In this document: positions 15,960 through 27,630 of the stretch, piece after piece
Position numbering within the stretch: the first letter of the stretch is position 1
How the letters are laid out: the number at the start of each line of letters is the position of its first letter
Source of the DNA: Stappia indica
Lineage (GTDB): Bacteria; Pseudomonadota; Alphaproteobacteria; Rhizobiales; Stappiaceae
Length of the DNA: 64,000 bases
NCBI RefSeq assembly: GCF_001696535.1
Contig: NZ_MBQE01000004.1
Location: forward strand, 620,001 to 684,000
Direction: 5' to 3'
Translations under genes and position numbers: made by a program
Notes under the pieces: generated by a model
The model's input: the letters and a program-made list of their open reading frames with translations, nothing else
The model's database searches: none
Told to the model about the DNA's origin: nothing

Positions 15960-16504
15960 CTTCTATCCCTGTTGTTGCGACAAGGCTGGCCCGCGGCGAG
16001 GCCGCTTGCCGGACATGTCTGCTTTATTGCGGGCCTACAGGCCCGGTCGGATTGTATTTGCGAGCGGCCGCACCCGAAGGTGACAGGAGCGGCATCTGCC
16101 GGTTTCCCGGCGACATCGCGCGATGGCCAGTCTCGCACCCGCACAGGCAAAAAGCCCCGACATCTGCCATGGTCCACGGGAGGAAGCGGACGGCAGCCGG
16201 TGTGCGAGCTTCGTTGCGACCGCCCGGACGGCCCGGGCGAACGAAAGGGGGCCGGGGGATCCGGACGGACCGGACCTCATCCTCGCCCCAAAAGGCAGAA
16301 CCGGGCATGCAGCGCATCCCCGGTCGACGGCGTGCAATGTGGCATATTTGCGGCAAAATCGCAAATCGCGATGTATTCCAAAGGCTTGCCGGTGGATTTG
16401 GGATTCGCTCGGGCGGCTTTCGCAGCCGCCGGCACTTGACTTGGCAAGCCTGCCATCGTCAGGAAGAACAGGCAGGGGCCGCGCCGGTGCGGCCGCCGAA
16501 AAGG
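15960..16504. promoter_or_regulatory. Divergent intergenic region, BCCT / polyol locus
   Basis: 545 bases with no convincing gene. It must hold the promoters of the BCCT gene (-) and the HAD-SorC pair (+). The notable element is a perfect palindrome ATTTGCG-N7-CGCAAAT at 16346-16366 (listed separately). Confidence 0.5.
16346..16366. promoter_or_regulatory. Candidate SorC-regulator operator 1
   Basis: ATTTGCG, 7-base spacer GCAAAAT, CGCAAAT. The same ATTTGC...GCAAAT half-sites occur before smoE (18452-18474), suggesting one regulator, most simply the SorC protein encoded between them. Confidence 0.5.
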
Positions 16505-17284
16505 ATGCCGCGCCGCGTGGAAACGCCCGACACTTCTTCCCTCCGGCTTGCCGATATGCTGGCCGGCCCGCAGGATGGCCCGCTGGCCGGGCGCGACATC
16601 GCGCTGGTGATCTTCGACTGCGACGGCGTGCTGGTCGACAGCGAGCCGATCAGCGAGCGGGTGCTGCTGGCCGCGCTCGAGGAGGCGGGCGTTGCGGTGG
16701 ACCATGCCTATTTCAAGGCGCATTTCCTCGGCCGCAGCTTTCCGCGCGTTGCCCAGAGCATCCGCGACGACTTCCGCATCGCGCTGCCTGCGACCTTCGA
16801 GAGCGACTATCGCGAGCGGCTGCTTCTCGCCTTCGAGGCGGAGCTGAAGCCGGTCGCCGGCGTGTTCGACGTGCTGGACCGGCTGGCGGTGAGGGCGTGC
16901 GTTGCCACCAGCAGCAGCCCGCCGCGGGTGCGCCGGTCGCTGCAGCTGGCCGGGCTCGACAGCTATTTCGGCGAGGCCGTGTTCACCGCCTCGCAGGTGG
17001 CGCGCGGCAAGCCGGCGCCCGATCTCTTCCTGCATGCGGCGGCCGAGTGCGGTATCGCGCCGGAGCGCTGCCTCGTCATCGAGGACAGCCTGCCGGGCCT
17101 GGAAGCGGCGCGCGCGGCCCAGATGGCGGTGTGGCACTTTATCGGCGGCAGCCACCTGGACGCGGAAGACGCGGCGCCCGGCGAACCGCCGCTGCCGGTC
17201 TTCGACCGGTGGGACACGTTTTTCGAGATGGCGCCGCAGCTGGCGCGGGATACGGGCGGCCGCGCGGCCGGGCAGGGGAGCTGA
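16505..17284 (+). CDS. HAD-superfamily phosphatase of the polyol locus
   Basis: 259 residues if ATG 16505 is used; the ribosome site there is cramped, and ATG 16556 (just before the conserved core) is an alternative. HAD motifs are complete: FDCDGVLVDSEP (I, nucleophile Asp), TSSSP (II), Lys in RGKPAPD (III) and VIEDSLPGLEAA (IV), with a subclass I helical cap, closest to beta-phosphoglucomutase-like phosphatases. HAD genes are common in rhizobial sorbitol/mannitol operons, where they are thought to dephosphorylate a stray sugar phosphate. The stop lies 4 bases before the SorC gene. Confidence 0.85.
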   Translation: MPRRVETPDTSSLRLADMLAGPQDGPLAGRDIALVIFDCDGVLVDSEPISERVLLAALEEAGVAVDHAYFKAHFLGRSFPRVAQSIRDDFRIALPATFESDYRERLLLAFEAELKPVAGVFDVLDRLAVRACVATSSSPPRVRRSLQLAGLDSYFGEAVFTASQVARGKPAPDLFLHAAAECGIAPERCLVIEDSLPGLEAARAAQMAVWHFIGGSHLDAEDAAPGEPPLPVFDRWDTFFEMAPQLARDTGGRAAGQGS

Positions 17285-17288
17285 GGCG

Positions 17289-18245
17289 ATGGCGGGCAAG
17301 GGCGATGCGGATGTGAGCCGCCTCGACGAGGCGGCGCGGGCCGGGTGGCTCTACTATGTCGCCGGCAACACCCAGGACGAGATCGCCCGCAAGCTCGGCG
17401 TCTCGCGCCAGTCGGCGCAGCGCCTCGTCTCGCTGGCCGTGACCGAGCGGCTGGTCAAGGTGCGGCTCGACCACCCGATCGCCCGCTGCATGGAGCTGGG
17501 CCGCAATCTGGCGGACCGCTTCGGCCTGCGCTCCTGCGAGGTGGTGCCGAGCGACCCGGCGACGCCGTCCTCCATCGTCGGCATCGCCCAGGCGGCGGCC
17601 GGCGAGATGGAGCGGCACCTGAAGTCGAACGAACCGAAGATCATTGCCTTCGGCACGGGCCGTGCGCTGCGTGCCTCGGTCGACCAGCTGCCGACCATGG
17701 ATTGCCCGCAGCACAAGGTCGTCTCGCTGCTCGGCAACATGATGTCCGATGGGTCGGCCTCCGCCTACAACGTCATCATCCGCATGGCCGACCGGGTGAA
17801 CGCCCGCCACTATCCCATGCCGCTGCCGGTCTTCGCCCGGTCGAAGCGCGAGCGCACGCTGCTGCACAACCAGGAGCCGGTGCACAACATCCTGGAACTG
17901 GCCAAGGACGCGGACGTGACCTTCGTCGGCGTCGGCAACATGGGCGAGAGCGCACCGCTGTTCGTCGACGGCTTCATCAGCCGCGACGAGATGTCGGCGC
18001 TGACGGCGGCCGGCGCCATCGGCGAGATCACCAGCTGGGTCTATGACCGCAACGGCGAGCTGATCGAGGGCCTGACCAACGATCTCGTCGCCAGTGCTCC
18101 GCTCGGCAAGGCGCGCGACAAGCCGGTGATCGGCATCGCCGCCGGCGAGGCCAAGGTGGACGCGATTCTCGGTGCGCTGCGCGGCGAGCTCCTGAACGGC
18201 TTGATCACCAACGAGCTGACCGCCGAGCGCCTGCTGGCGCGCTGA
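17289..18245 (+). CDS. SorC-family sugar-binding transcriptional regulator
   Basis: 318 residues from ATG 17289. The N-terminal helix-turn-helix (AGNTQDEIARKLGVSRQSAQRLV, about residues 24-46, written here in part) is followed by the SorC sugar-binding domain with AFGTGRAL, LLGNM and VGVGNM motifs of the phosphosugar pocket. It is the likely regulator of the adjacent smo operon, responding to a polyol or its phosphate. It is co-transcribed with the HAD gene (4-base gap) and separated from smoE by 254 bases containing an operator-like palindrome. Confidence 0.9.
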   Translation: MAGKGDADVSRLDEAARAGWLYYVAGNTQDEIARKLGVSRQSAQRLVSLAVTERLVKVRLDHPIARCMELGRNLADRFGLRSCEVVPSDPATPSSIVGIAQAAAGEMERHLKSNEPKIIAFGTGRALRASVDQLPTMDCPQHKVVSLLGNMMSDGSASAYNVIIRMADRVNARHYPMPLPVFARSKRERTLLHNQEPVHNILELAKDADVTFVGVGNMGESAPLFVDGFISRDEMSALTAAGAIGEITSWVYDRNGELIEGLTNDLVASAPLGKARDKPVIGIAAGEAKVDAILGALRGELLNGLITNELTAERLLAR

Positions 18246-18451
18246 GGGCGGCGTCAGATCCTCACCTCTTCTGCCAGGATCACGAGCACGCGGGCGCGGG
18301 TTGCAGCCCGCGAACGGCTTCGCGTGCGCTTCGTGCCCCTGCGGAAGCGCGATCCAATCCTTTGAGCCGAAATGCTTTTTTGCGGTGCAGCGACGAATCT
18401 TGGCGCGCGGTGCGCTGCGCCAGCTTGACGGCATCTGCCTCTTTTGTGAGT

Positions 18452-18474
18452 ATTTGCCCGCAATCATAGCAAAT
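18452..18474. promoter_or_regulatory. Candidate SorC-regulator operator 2
   Basis: ATTTGC, 11-base spacer, GCAAAT, 26 bases before the smoE start, so it probably overlaps the promoter. It shares half-sites with 16346-16366 but the spacing differs (11 versus 7). Confidence 0.5.
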
Positions 18475-18499
18475 GCCCAAGGGCATCCGGGAGGACTTC

Positions 18500-19813
<1,314 letters not shown>

Positions 19814-19829
19814 GCCGCGCCAAGGACGA

Positions 19830-19860
19830 GGACCGGCCCGCAGCATCCGCGGGCCGGTCC
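19830..19860 (+). other. Intercistronic stem-loop after smoE
   Basis: Perfect 12-base arms (GGACCGGCCCGC and its complement) around a 7-base loop, without a T-tract. Placed between binding-protein and permease genes, it fits an mRNA 3'-end protector that gives unequal expression, as known for malE-malF. Confidence 0.7.
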
Positions 19861-19897
19861 GCCCTTCCCAAGGACCACCTGACCCGGGGCTGAACCG

Positions 19898-20770
19898 ATG
19901 GCAACCGCCCATTCGCGTGCCGCCGCGCGCGTGATGATCTCGCCGGCCGTGATCCTGCTGCTCGGCTGGATGATCATCCCGCTCTCGATGACGGTCTACT
20001 TCTCCTTCCTCAGCTACAATCTGCTGATGCCGGGGATGGAGGAGTTCATCGGCTTCGGCAATTACGAGTACTTCCTGACCGATCCCGCCTTCATGGAGGC
20101 GCTGATCAACACGCTGCTGCTGGTCGGCGGTGTGCTGGCGATCACCATCGTCGGCGGCGTCGGCCTCGCCCTTTTGCTCGATCAGCCGATGTGGGGGCAG
20201 GGGATCGTCCGCGTGCTGGTGATCGCGCCGTTCTTCGTCATGCCGACCGTCTCGGCGCTGGTGTGGAAGAACATGTTCATGAACCCGGTCAACGGGCTAT
20301 TCGCCCACATGGCCAAGGCGCTCGGACTGCCGCCCTTCGACTTTCTCGCCCATGCCCCGCTGATGTCGATCATCGTGATCGTCGCCTGGCAGTGGCTGCC
20401 CTTCGCGACCCTGATCCTGCTGACCGCGCTGCAGTCGCTCGACAAGGAGCAGCTCGAGGCGGCGGAGATGGACGGGGCGAGCGCGCTCGACCGCTTCCGC
20501 TTCATCGTGCTGCCGCACATGTCGCGGGCGATCACCGTGGTGATCCTGATCCAGACCATCTTCCTGCTGTCGGTCTTCGCCGAGATCCTGGTGACCACCA
20601 ATGGCGGGCCGGGCTACGCCTCGACCAACATCACCTATCTCGTCTACGCCCAGTCGCTGCTGCAGTTCGACGTGGGCGGCGGCTCCGCCGGCGGCATCGT
20701 CGCCGTGATCCTCGCCAACATCGTCGCGATCTTCCTGATGCGGATGATCGGCAAGAACCTGGAGGCCTGA
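19898..20770 (+). CDS. smoF: Polyol ABC transporter, permease
   Basis: 290 residues. Six membrane helices with the MalF/MalG-type EAA loop [15 protein letters not shown]...LPHM that contacts the ATPase. It opens with a short basic N-terminus, and the first helix is [17 protein letters not shown]. It pairs with SmoG to form the membrane channel. The smoG start follows the stop after 2 bases. Confidence 0.92.
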   Translation: MATAHSRAAARVMISPAVILLLGWMIIPLSMTVYFSFLSYNLLMPGMEEFIGFGNYEYFLTDPAFMEALINTLLLVGGVLAITIVGGVGLALLLDQPMWGQGIVRVLVIAPFFVMPTVSALVWKNMFMNPVNGLFAHMAKALGLPPFDFLAHAPLMSIIVIVAWQWLPFATLILLTALQSLDKEQLEAAEMDGASALDRFRFIVLPHMSRAITVVILIQTIFLLSVFAEILVTTNGGPGYASTNITYLVYAQSLLQFDVGGGSAGGIVAVILANIVAIFLMRMIGKNLEA

Positions 20771-20772
20771 CC

Positions 20773-21603
20773 ATGGCGCGTCGAGCCACCGGAGCCCGCA
20801 AGATCGTCGTCACCGCCATCGCCTGGGGCGTGGGGCTCGCGATCTTCTTCCCGATCCTCTGGACGATCCTGACCAGCTTCAAGACGGAGGCCGAGGCGAT
20901 TGCCTCGCCCCCCTCGTTCCTCGCCTTCGAGTGGACGCTGGAGAACTATGTCGAGGTCAATTCGCGCTCCGACTACTTCCTGCATTTCATGAACTCGGTG
21001 ATCATCTCGCTCGGCTCGACGCTGCTCGGCCTGCTGATCGCCATTCCGGCAGCGTGGTCGATGGCCTTCGTTCCGGCCAAGCGCACCAAGGACATCCTGA
21101 TGTGGATGCTCTCCACCAAGATGCTGCCGCCGGTCGGCGTGCTGGTGCCGATCTACCTGATGTTCCGCGACTTCGGCCTGCTCGACACGCGCATCGGCCT
21201 GATCGTGGTGCTGACCCTGATCAACCTGCCGATCATCGTCTGGATGCTGTTCACCTACTTCAAGGAGATCCCCGGCGAGATCCTGGAGGCGGCGCGCATG
21301 GACGGGGCCTCGCTGTGGGACGAGGTGGTGCACGTGCTGACGCCGATGGCGGTGCCGGGCATCGCCTCGACGCTGCTGCTGAACATCATCCTGGCGTGGA
21401 ACGAGGCCTTCTGGACGCTGAACCTGACCGCGGCCAAGGCAGCGCCGCTGACCGCCTTCATCGCCAGCTATTCGAGCCCCGAAGGGCTGTTCTACGCCAA
21501 GCTTTCCGCCGCCTCGACGCTCGCCATCGCCCCGATCCTGATTCTCGGCTGGTTCAGCCAGAAGCAGCTGGTGCGCGGCCTCACCTTCGGCGCAGTCAAG
21601 TAA
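20773..21603 (+). CDS. smoG: Polyol ABC transporter, permease
   Basis: 276 residues from ATG 20773. Six membrane helices and the EAA loop [16 protein letters not shown]...LTPMAVPG, typical of MalG-type permeases; the C-terminus [14 protein letters not shown] is the conserved tail of this subfamily. Forms the heterodimeric channel with SmoF. 11 bases before smoK. Confidence 0.92.
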   Translation: MARRATGARKIVVTAIAWGVGLAIFFPILWTILTSFKTEAEAIASPPSFLAFEWTLENYVEVNSRSDYFLHFMNSVIISLGSTLLGLLIAIPAAWSMAFVPAKRTKDILMWMLSTKMLPPVGVLVPIYLMFRDFGLLDTRIGLIVVLTLINLPIIVWMLFTYFKEIPGEILEAARMDGASLWDEVVHVLTPMAVPGIASTLLLNIILAWNEAFWTLNLTAAKAAPLTAFIASYSSPEGLFYAKLSAASTLAIAPILILGWFSQKQLVRGLTFGAVK

Positions 21604-21614
21604 GGACCCGAACG

Positions 21615-22612
<998 letters not shown>

Positions 22613-22616
<4 letters not shown>

Positions 22617-23386
22617 GACGGCTGGAAGGACGCAGCGCCCTGATCACCGGGGCGGCGCGCGGCATCGGCCGCGCCTTTGCGGAAAGCTATGCCCGCGAGG
22701 GCGCAAGGGTCGCCATCGCCGACATCAACCTGGACGGCGCGCAGCAGGCGGCCGAGGCCATCGGCAACGGCGCGATTGCCGTGCAGCTCGACGTCACTGA
22801 CCAGGCCTCCATCGAGCGCGCGGTCGCCCAGGCGGATGCGGCGCTCGGCGGCATCGACATCCTGGTCAACAATGCCGCGCTGTTCGACATGGCGCCCATC
22901 GTCGAGATCACCCGCGAGAGCTTCGACCGGCTGTTCTCGGTCAATGTGGCCGGGTGCCTGTTCACAATGCAGGCGGTGGCGCGCGCGATGATCGCGCGCG
23001 GGCGCGGCGGCAAGATCATCAACATGGCGAGCCAGGCCGGCCGGCGCGGCGAGCCGCTGGTCGCCGTCTACTGCGCCACCAAGGCGGCGGTGATCAGTCT
23101 GACCCAGTCGGCGGGGCTCGACCTCATCCGCCACGGCATCAACGTCAATGCCATCGCCCCCGGCGTCGTCGACGGCGAGCACTGGGACGGGGTGGACGCG
23201 CTTTTCGCGAAATACGAGGGCAGGGCGCCGGGCGAGAAGAAGCGCCTCGTCGGGGCGGCCGTGCCCTTCGGGCGAATGGGAACGGCGGAGGACCTGACCG
23301 GCATGGCGATCTTCCTGGCCGGACCGGAGAGCGACTACGTCGTGGCCCAGACCTACAACGTCGACGGCGGCAACTGGATGAGCTGA
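22613..23386 (+). CDS. smoS: Sorbitol dehydrogenase (short-chain dehydrogenase)
   Basis: 257 residues, ATG overlapping the smoK stop. Classical [11 protein letters not shown] cofactor loop with a following Asp (ADINLDG) that selects NAD+, NNAAL, and the catalytic pair YCATK with upstream Ser in NMASQAG. It oxidises sorbitol (glucitol) to fructose, and often galactitol to tagatose, in Rhodobacter and Sinorhizobium smo operons. The order K-S-mtlK matches those operons. Confidence 0.92.
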
Positions 23387-23419
23387 GCCGGGCCGCAGCG
23401 CCGGACGAGACGACGAGCG

Positions 23420-24997
23420 ATGACCGAACACGCAGCGCCGCGCGCCCTCCCGCGCGCCGGCACCAGAGAGCATGACCCAGAGGCCCCCGTGACCACAGCG
23501 ACCCCAGCGACCTCAGCGACCACCAGCCTGTCCCTTTCGACCCTGCCCGACATCACCGGCGCGGACGTGCCGGCCTATGCCCGCAAGGACCTGAGCGCCG
23601 GCATCGTGCATCTGGGCGTCGGCAACTTCCACCGCGCGCATCAGATCGTGTATCTCGACCGGCTGTTCAACCGCGGGCTCGACCGCGACTTCGCGGTGAT
23701 CGGCGCCGGCGTGAAGCCCTATGACGCGGCGATGCGCGACCGGCTGAAGGGGCAGGACTGGCTCTCCACCGTGGTGGAGCTGGATCCGGGCGGCCTGACC
23801 GCCCGCGTCACCGGCGCGATGATTGACTTTGCGGAAGTGGATCCCGACGCCATCGTTGCCGTGCTGGAGCGGCCCGAGATCCGCATCGTCTCGATGACGA
23901 TCACCGAGGGCGGCTACTATGTGGACGCGACCACCGGCGGCTTCGATGCGGGCCATCCGGAGATGGTCGCTGACGCGGCGAACCCCGACGCGCCGGCCTC
24001 CAGCTTCGGCATCCTGCTGAAGGCGCTGCGCCGCCGCCGCGCCGCCGGCACCGCGCCCTTCACCGTGATGTCCTGCGACAACCTGCCGGAAAACGGCCAT
24101 GTTGCCCGCAACACCGTGCTGGGCCTTGCCCGGATGAGCGATCCCGACTTCGCGGCGTGGGTGGCGGAAAACGTTGCCTTCCCCAGCAGCATGGTCGACT
24201 GCATCACGCCGGCGACCTCGGAGCGCGAGAAGGCCCTGCTGCGCGAGCGCTTCGGCATCGAGGATGCAGCGCCGGTGGCCTGCGAGCCATTCCGCCAATG
24301 GGTGATGGAGGACCGCTTTCCCGCCGGCCGTCCGCAGCTGGAGGAGGTGGGCGTCCAGTTCGTGGAGGACGTTGCCCCTTACGAGCTGATGAAGCTCAGG
24401 ATCCTCAACGGCGGCCATGCGGCGATTGCCTATCCGTCGGCGCTGCTCGGCTACCACTTCGTCCATGACGCGATGGCCGACCCGCTGATCGCCGGCTTCC
24501 TGCGCACGCTCGCCCATGCGGAGATCATCCCGACGGTGCCGCCGATCGCCGGCGTCGACTTCGCCGCCTATTTCGACCTGATCGCCTCGCGCTTCTCCAA
24601 CCCTGAAGTGGGCGACACAATCCCGCGCCTGTGCCTCGACGGGTCGAACCGGCAGCCGAAATTCATCCTGCCGACCGTGCAGGCGCGGCTGGAGGCGAAT
24701 GCCGACCTCGCCGGCCTGGCGCTGGAAGTGGCGCTGTGGTGCCGCTATTGCGCCGGCACGGCGGAGGACGGCAGCGCCATCGAGATCGTCGACGAGCGCG
24801 CCGCCGAGCTGACCCGGCGGGCGCTGGCGGCGCGCGAGACGCCGCAGGCCTTCCTCGATTTCACGCCCGTCTTCGGCGATCTCGGCCGCAGGCAGCCCTT
24901 TGCCGATGCCTTTGCGCGCGTCCTCGGCGCGCTGTGGGCGGATGGCGTGCGCCCGGTTCTGACCCGCTACATCGAAAGCGGTGCAGCGGGACGCTGA
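23420..24997 (+). CDS. mtlK: Mannitol 2-dehydrogenase
   Basis: 525 residues from ATG 23420; a GTG at 23489 (502 residues) is the other plausible start, since the first ~30 residues are low-complexity Thr/Ala/Ser and not conserved in the family (~490). Long-chain dehydrogenase of the MtlD/UxaB family: GVGNFHRAHQ near the N-terminus for NAD binding and the catalytic Lys in MKLRILNGGHAA. Converts mannitol (and arabitol) to the 2-keto sugar. It is the final enzyme of the smo operon, followed by a terminator. Confidence 0.92.
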   Translation: MTEHAAPRALPRAGTREHDPEAPVTTATPATSATTSLSLSTLPDITGADVPAYARKDLSAGIVHLGVGNFHRAHQIVYLDRLFNRGLDRDFAVIGAGVKPYDAAMRDRLKGQDWLSTVVELDPGGLTARVTGAMIDFAEVDPDAIVAVLERPEIRIVSMTITEGGYYVDATTGGFDAGHPEMVADAANPDAPASSFGILLKALRRRRAAGTAPFTVMSCDNLPENGHVARNTVLGLARMSDPDFAAWVAENVAFPSSMVDCITPATSEREKALLRERFGIEDAAPVACEPFRQWVMEDRFPAGRPQLEEVGVQFVEDVAPYELMKLRILNGGHAAIAYPSALLGYHFVHDAMADPLIAGFLRTLAHAEIIPTVPPIAGVDFAAYFDLIASRFSNPEVGDTIPRLCLDGSNRQPKFILPTVQARLEANADLAGLALEVALWCRYCAGTAEDGSAIEIVDERAAELTRRALAARETPQAFLDFTPVFGDLGRRQPFADAFARVLGALWADGVRPVLTRYIESGAAGR

Positions 24998-25021
24998 GCG
25001 CATCCTGTCCGCCCAAGACGG

Positions 25022-25061
25022 CGGCGCGGCGGAGATCCTCCCTCCGCCGCGCCGTTTGTTT
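25022..25061 (+). terminator. Terminator of the smo operon
   Basis: Perfect 12-base arms (CGGCGCGGCGGA) around a 9-base loop, followed by TTTGTTTG. It lies 25 bases after the mtlK stop. Confidence 0.85.
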
Positions 25062-25157
25062 GCCGTCTTTCCTGTTGAGGGGAGGCCGGCGCTCTCGACC
25101 CTGTCGCCGCTTCGTGCTTGTCTCGGCACCTTGAAGAAATCGACAGGGAGGAGTGCC

Positions 25158-25862
25158 TTGGGCATTCAGGATGCATCGGGGCTGAAGGCCCTGCTTTTCG
25201 ATCTCGACGGCACGCTGGTCGACAGCGTTCCCGACATCGCGGCGGCGACCAACCAGCTGCTCGACAGCGAGGGGCACGCGCCGCTGGAGGTCGACGAGGT
25301 GCGGCGGATGATCGGCCACGGCATCCCCAAGCTGGTGGAGCGGGCGCTGGCCGCGCGTGGCCGGGTGCTGGATGCCGAGGCGCTGGCGCCGCTGGTGGCG
25401 CGGATGAACGCGTTCTACGGCGACAACCTGACGGGACGCACGACGCTGCTGCCCGGCGCGGTGGAGGCGCTGGAAGAGGGCGCGCGGGCCGGCCTCGGCC
25501 TTGCCGTCGTCACCAACAAGCCGGAAGGCTTTTCCCGGACCATCGTTGCGCATTTCGGCCTGGAGGACCTGGTGCCGGTGGTGGTCGGCGGCGACACCTG
25601 CGCCACCCGCAAGCCGGCGCCGGAGATGCTGTTGCATGCGGCAGCAGAGCTCGGCGCGACGCCGGCAACGGCGGTGATGGTGGGCGACAGCGGCGCGGAT
25701 GTCGACAGCGCGCGGGCCGCGGGGATGAAGGTGATCGTGGTGCGCGGCGGCTATGGCGGCGTCGCGGCCGAGGATCTCGGCGCCGATGTGGTCATCGACA
25801 CGCTGGCGGATCTCTTCGGCGCGCTGGAGCGCCTTGCGCAAACGGCAAGCGCCCGGGCCTGA
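25158..25862 (+). CDS. Phosphoglycolate phosphatase-like HAD hydrolase
   Basis: 234 residues from TTG 25158, chosen for the strong GGAGGAG 5 bases upstream and because the frame then begins just before motif I. HAD motifs: FDLDGTLVDSVPD (I), TNKPEG (II), Lys in RKPAPE (III), MVGDSGADVDSARAAG (IV). The long helical cap fits Gph, which removes phosphate from 2-phosphoglycolate, but other phosphatases of this subclass share the pattern. It follows the smo terminator, so it is likely transcribed independently. Confidence 0.85.
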   Translation: MGIQDASGLKALLFDLDGTLVDSVPDIAAATNQLLDSEGHAPLEVDEVRRMIGHGIPKLVERALAARGRVLDAEALAPLVARMNAFYGDNLTGRTTLLPGAVEALEEGARAGLGLAVVTNKPEGFSRTIVAHFGLEDLVPVVVGGDTCATRKPAPEMLLHAAAELGATPATAVMVGDSGADVDSARAAGMKVIVVRGGYGGVAAEDLGADVVIDTLADLFGALERLAQTASARA

Positions 25863-25895
25863 GACCCGGGCGCCGTACGTCCGTCAATGAATGCC

Positions 25896-25923
25896 GGCTG
25901 GCGGATCACCGCCAGCCGTTTTC
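25896..25923 (+). terminator. Terminator after the Gph-like gene
   Basis: GGCTGGCGG-ATCA-CCGCCAGCC followed by GTTTT on the + strand. It lies just before the convergent stop of the SH3b gene. A second, T-less hairpin (25849-25873) overlaps the end of the phosphatase gene. Confidence 0.75.
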
Positions 25924-25924
25924 G

Positions 25925-27454
25925 TTACCGCCAGCGGTTGCGCCCCTGACGCAGGCGGGTCTGGCGCACATAGTTGGCCGAGACCCACCCGCTTTCGCTG
26001 CCGCCGAGCAGCTCGATCCGGCACCAGGTCTGGTTGCCGACGGCACGGCAGCCCCGGTCGACCAGCACATCGCCATTGGCGACGCGGCCGAGGATCGAGT
26101 AGCCGGTGCCCGGTCCGCTGCGCACATTGAGCAGGCCGTTGGCGCTGAGGCCGGTCACCTCGAAGTAGCTGGCGCGCGCATCGGGGCCCGGGTTGGGATC
26201 GGGACGCGAGGGACGGTCGGGGCGGCCCGGACGATCCGGGCGCCAGTCGCCGGGGCGGTCAGGGCGATCCGGACGCCAATCGCCGGGACGGTCATCGCCC
26301 GGCCGACCGGGACGGCCCGGACGGGTGGGGCGGTCGTCCACCGGCGGCACGGGCCGGGAGCTCGCCTCGCGCAGGAAATCGCCGGCAACCCATCCCTTGG
26401 CATCGCCGTTGCGGCGTTCGACCTGGCACCAGCGCTGGCGCTCTCCGACGAGCCGGCCGCAGCCGAGATTGCGCAGCACCTCGCCGTCGGACAGGCGCGC
26501 GGTGATCGGGAAGCCGGTGCCCGGGCCGGTGCGCACGTTGAGATAGTCGCGCCCGCTGATGCCGGTAACCTGCCAGAAGTCGGGACCGCCGTCGTCCATG
26601 TTCATGCGGGGACGGTCGGGCTGGCCGGGACGACCCGGGCGGTCATCACCCGGACGGTCGGGGCGGTCAGGACGACCGGGCCGATCCGGACGATCGGGGC
26701 GACCGGGCCGGTTGCTGCCTTCGCGCAGATAGGTGGCCGACACCCAGCCCTTGTCGCTGCCGTTCGGCCGCTCGACCTGGCACCAGCGCTGGCCGGTGAC
26801 CATGTGGCAGCCGAGATTGCGCAGCACGTCGCCATTGGCGACCCGCGCGACGACCGGATTGCTGGTGTTGGGGCCAAGGCGCACGTTGAGGAAATCGCCG
26901 CCACCGACGCCGGTCACCTGCCAGAACTCGGGCGTGCCGGCATTGCCGCCGCCCTGATTGCCCCCGCCCTGGTTGCCGCCGGGAGGCCGGCCGCCGCCGG
27001 TGCCGGGCTGCGGATCGGGACGCTGCGGCCGGGTCTCGCCGGCACGCGCGGAAGTGACGGTCAGCACATAGCGGGCCGTCTCGTTGCGCGCGACGCCGTC
27101 CACCGACAGGCGCACGCGGATGCGGAATTCGCCGTCCTCGCTGGCGCGGCCGGTATATCTTGCGCCTTGCCGCGCGCCGTCGAACACCTCGCGCCGGCTG
27201 CCCGGCTCGGCCACGCCCATATGCACATAGCGGTTGGACGAGGAGAGGGTGAGGCTGACCTGCTGGCCGGTCACCGCCGGAAGCTGGTACTCGACGAATT
27301 CCTCGCCCTGGATCATGCCGGCGAGCTCTGTGCCGGCCGCCCCGCGGGGAATGTCGATGCGCTCGCTGCGGATCTCCATGGCAAGGGCCGCCGGTGCGGC
27401 AAAGGCAACGGCCGCCGCAATGGCTGCCGTGGCAAGGGGACGGAAAAGCGTCAT
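25925..27454 (-). CDS. Secreted protein with three bacterial SH3 domains and Pro/Arg/Asp-rich linkers
   Basis: 509 residues from ATG 27454. Sec signal peptide (LATAAIAAAVAFAAPAALA, cleavage ~25). Residues ~26-135 form a beta-rich domain of pre-peptidase-C/inhibitor-like look (LSSSNRYVHMGVAEPG...YVLTV). Three SH3b domains follow at ~177-245, ~291-363 and ~429-497, each with the LNVRxGPxT signature and a Cys pair (e.g. C216/C225). The linkers are low-complexity repeats of PGRPDRP type (~248-285 and ~368-426) and a GGNQ run. SH3b domains bind cell-wall peptides or proteins, so an envelope role is likely; no enzyme domain is seen. Confidence 0.85.
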   Translation of the reverse strand: MTLFRPLATAAIAAAVAFAAPAALAMEIRSERIDIPRGAAGTELAGMIQGEEFVEYQLPAVTGQQVSLTLSSSNRYVHMGVAEPGSRREVFDGARQGARYTGRASEDGEFRIRVRLSVDGVARNETARYVLTVTSARAGETRPQRPDPQPGTGGGRPPGGNQGGGNQGGGNAGTPEFWQVTGVGGGDFLNVRLGPNTSNPVVARVANGDVLRNLGCHMVTGQRWCQVERPNGSDKGWVSATYLREGSNRPGRPDRPDRPGRPDRPDRPGDDRPGRPGQPDRPRMNMDDGGPDFWQVTGISGRDYLNVRTGPGTGFPITARLSDGEVLRNLGCGRLVGERQRWCQVERRNGDAKGWVAGDFLREASSRPVPPVDDRPTRPGRPGRPGDDRPGDWRPDRPDRPGDWRPDRPGRPDRPSRPDPNPGPDARASYFEVTGLSANGLLNVRSGPGTGYSILGRVANGDVLVDRGCRAVGNQTWCRIELLGGSESGWVSANYVRQTRLRQGRNRWR

Positions 27455-27630
27455 GCCTGAAATCTCCTGAACGAATCTGCCCGAGGGCAGCGTCAGGATC
27501 AGTGTTTGCCGCGCAATGTGTCGAGGTCTTGACGCCAGCGCGATGATTTGCGGCAGCGCTATAGCGGTTTTCGCGCATTGCCGGCTGCTTCCGGCGCCGT
27601 ATCATCGCAGTGGCTGATGGGGGAACTGCA

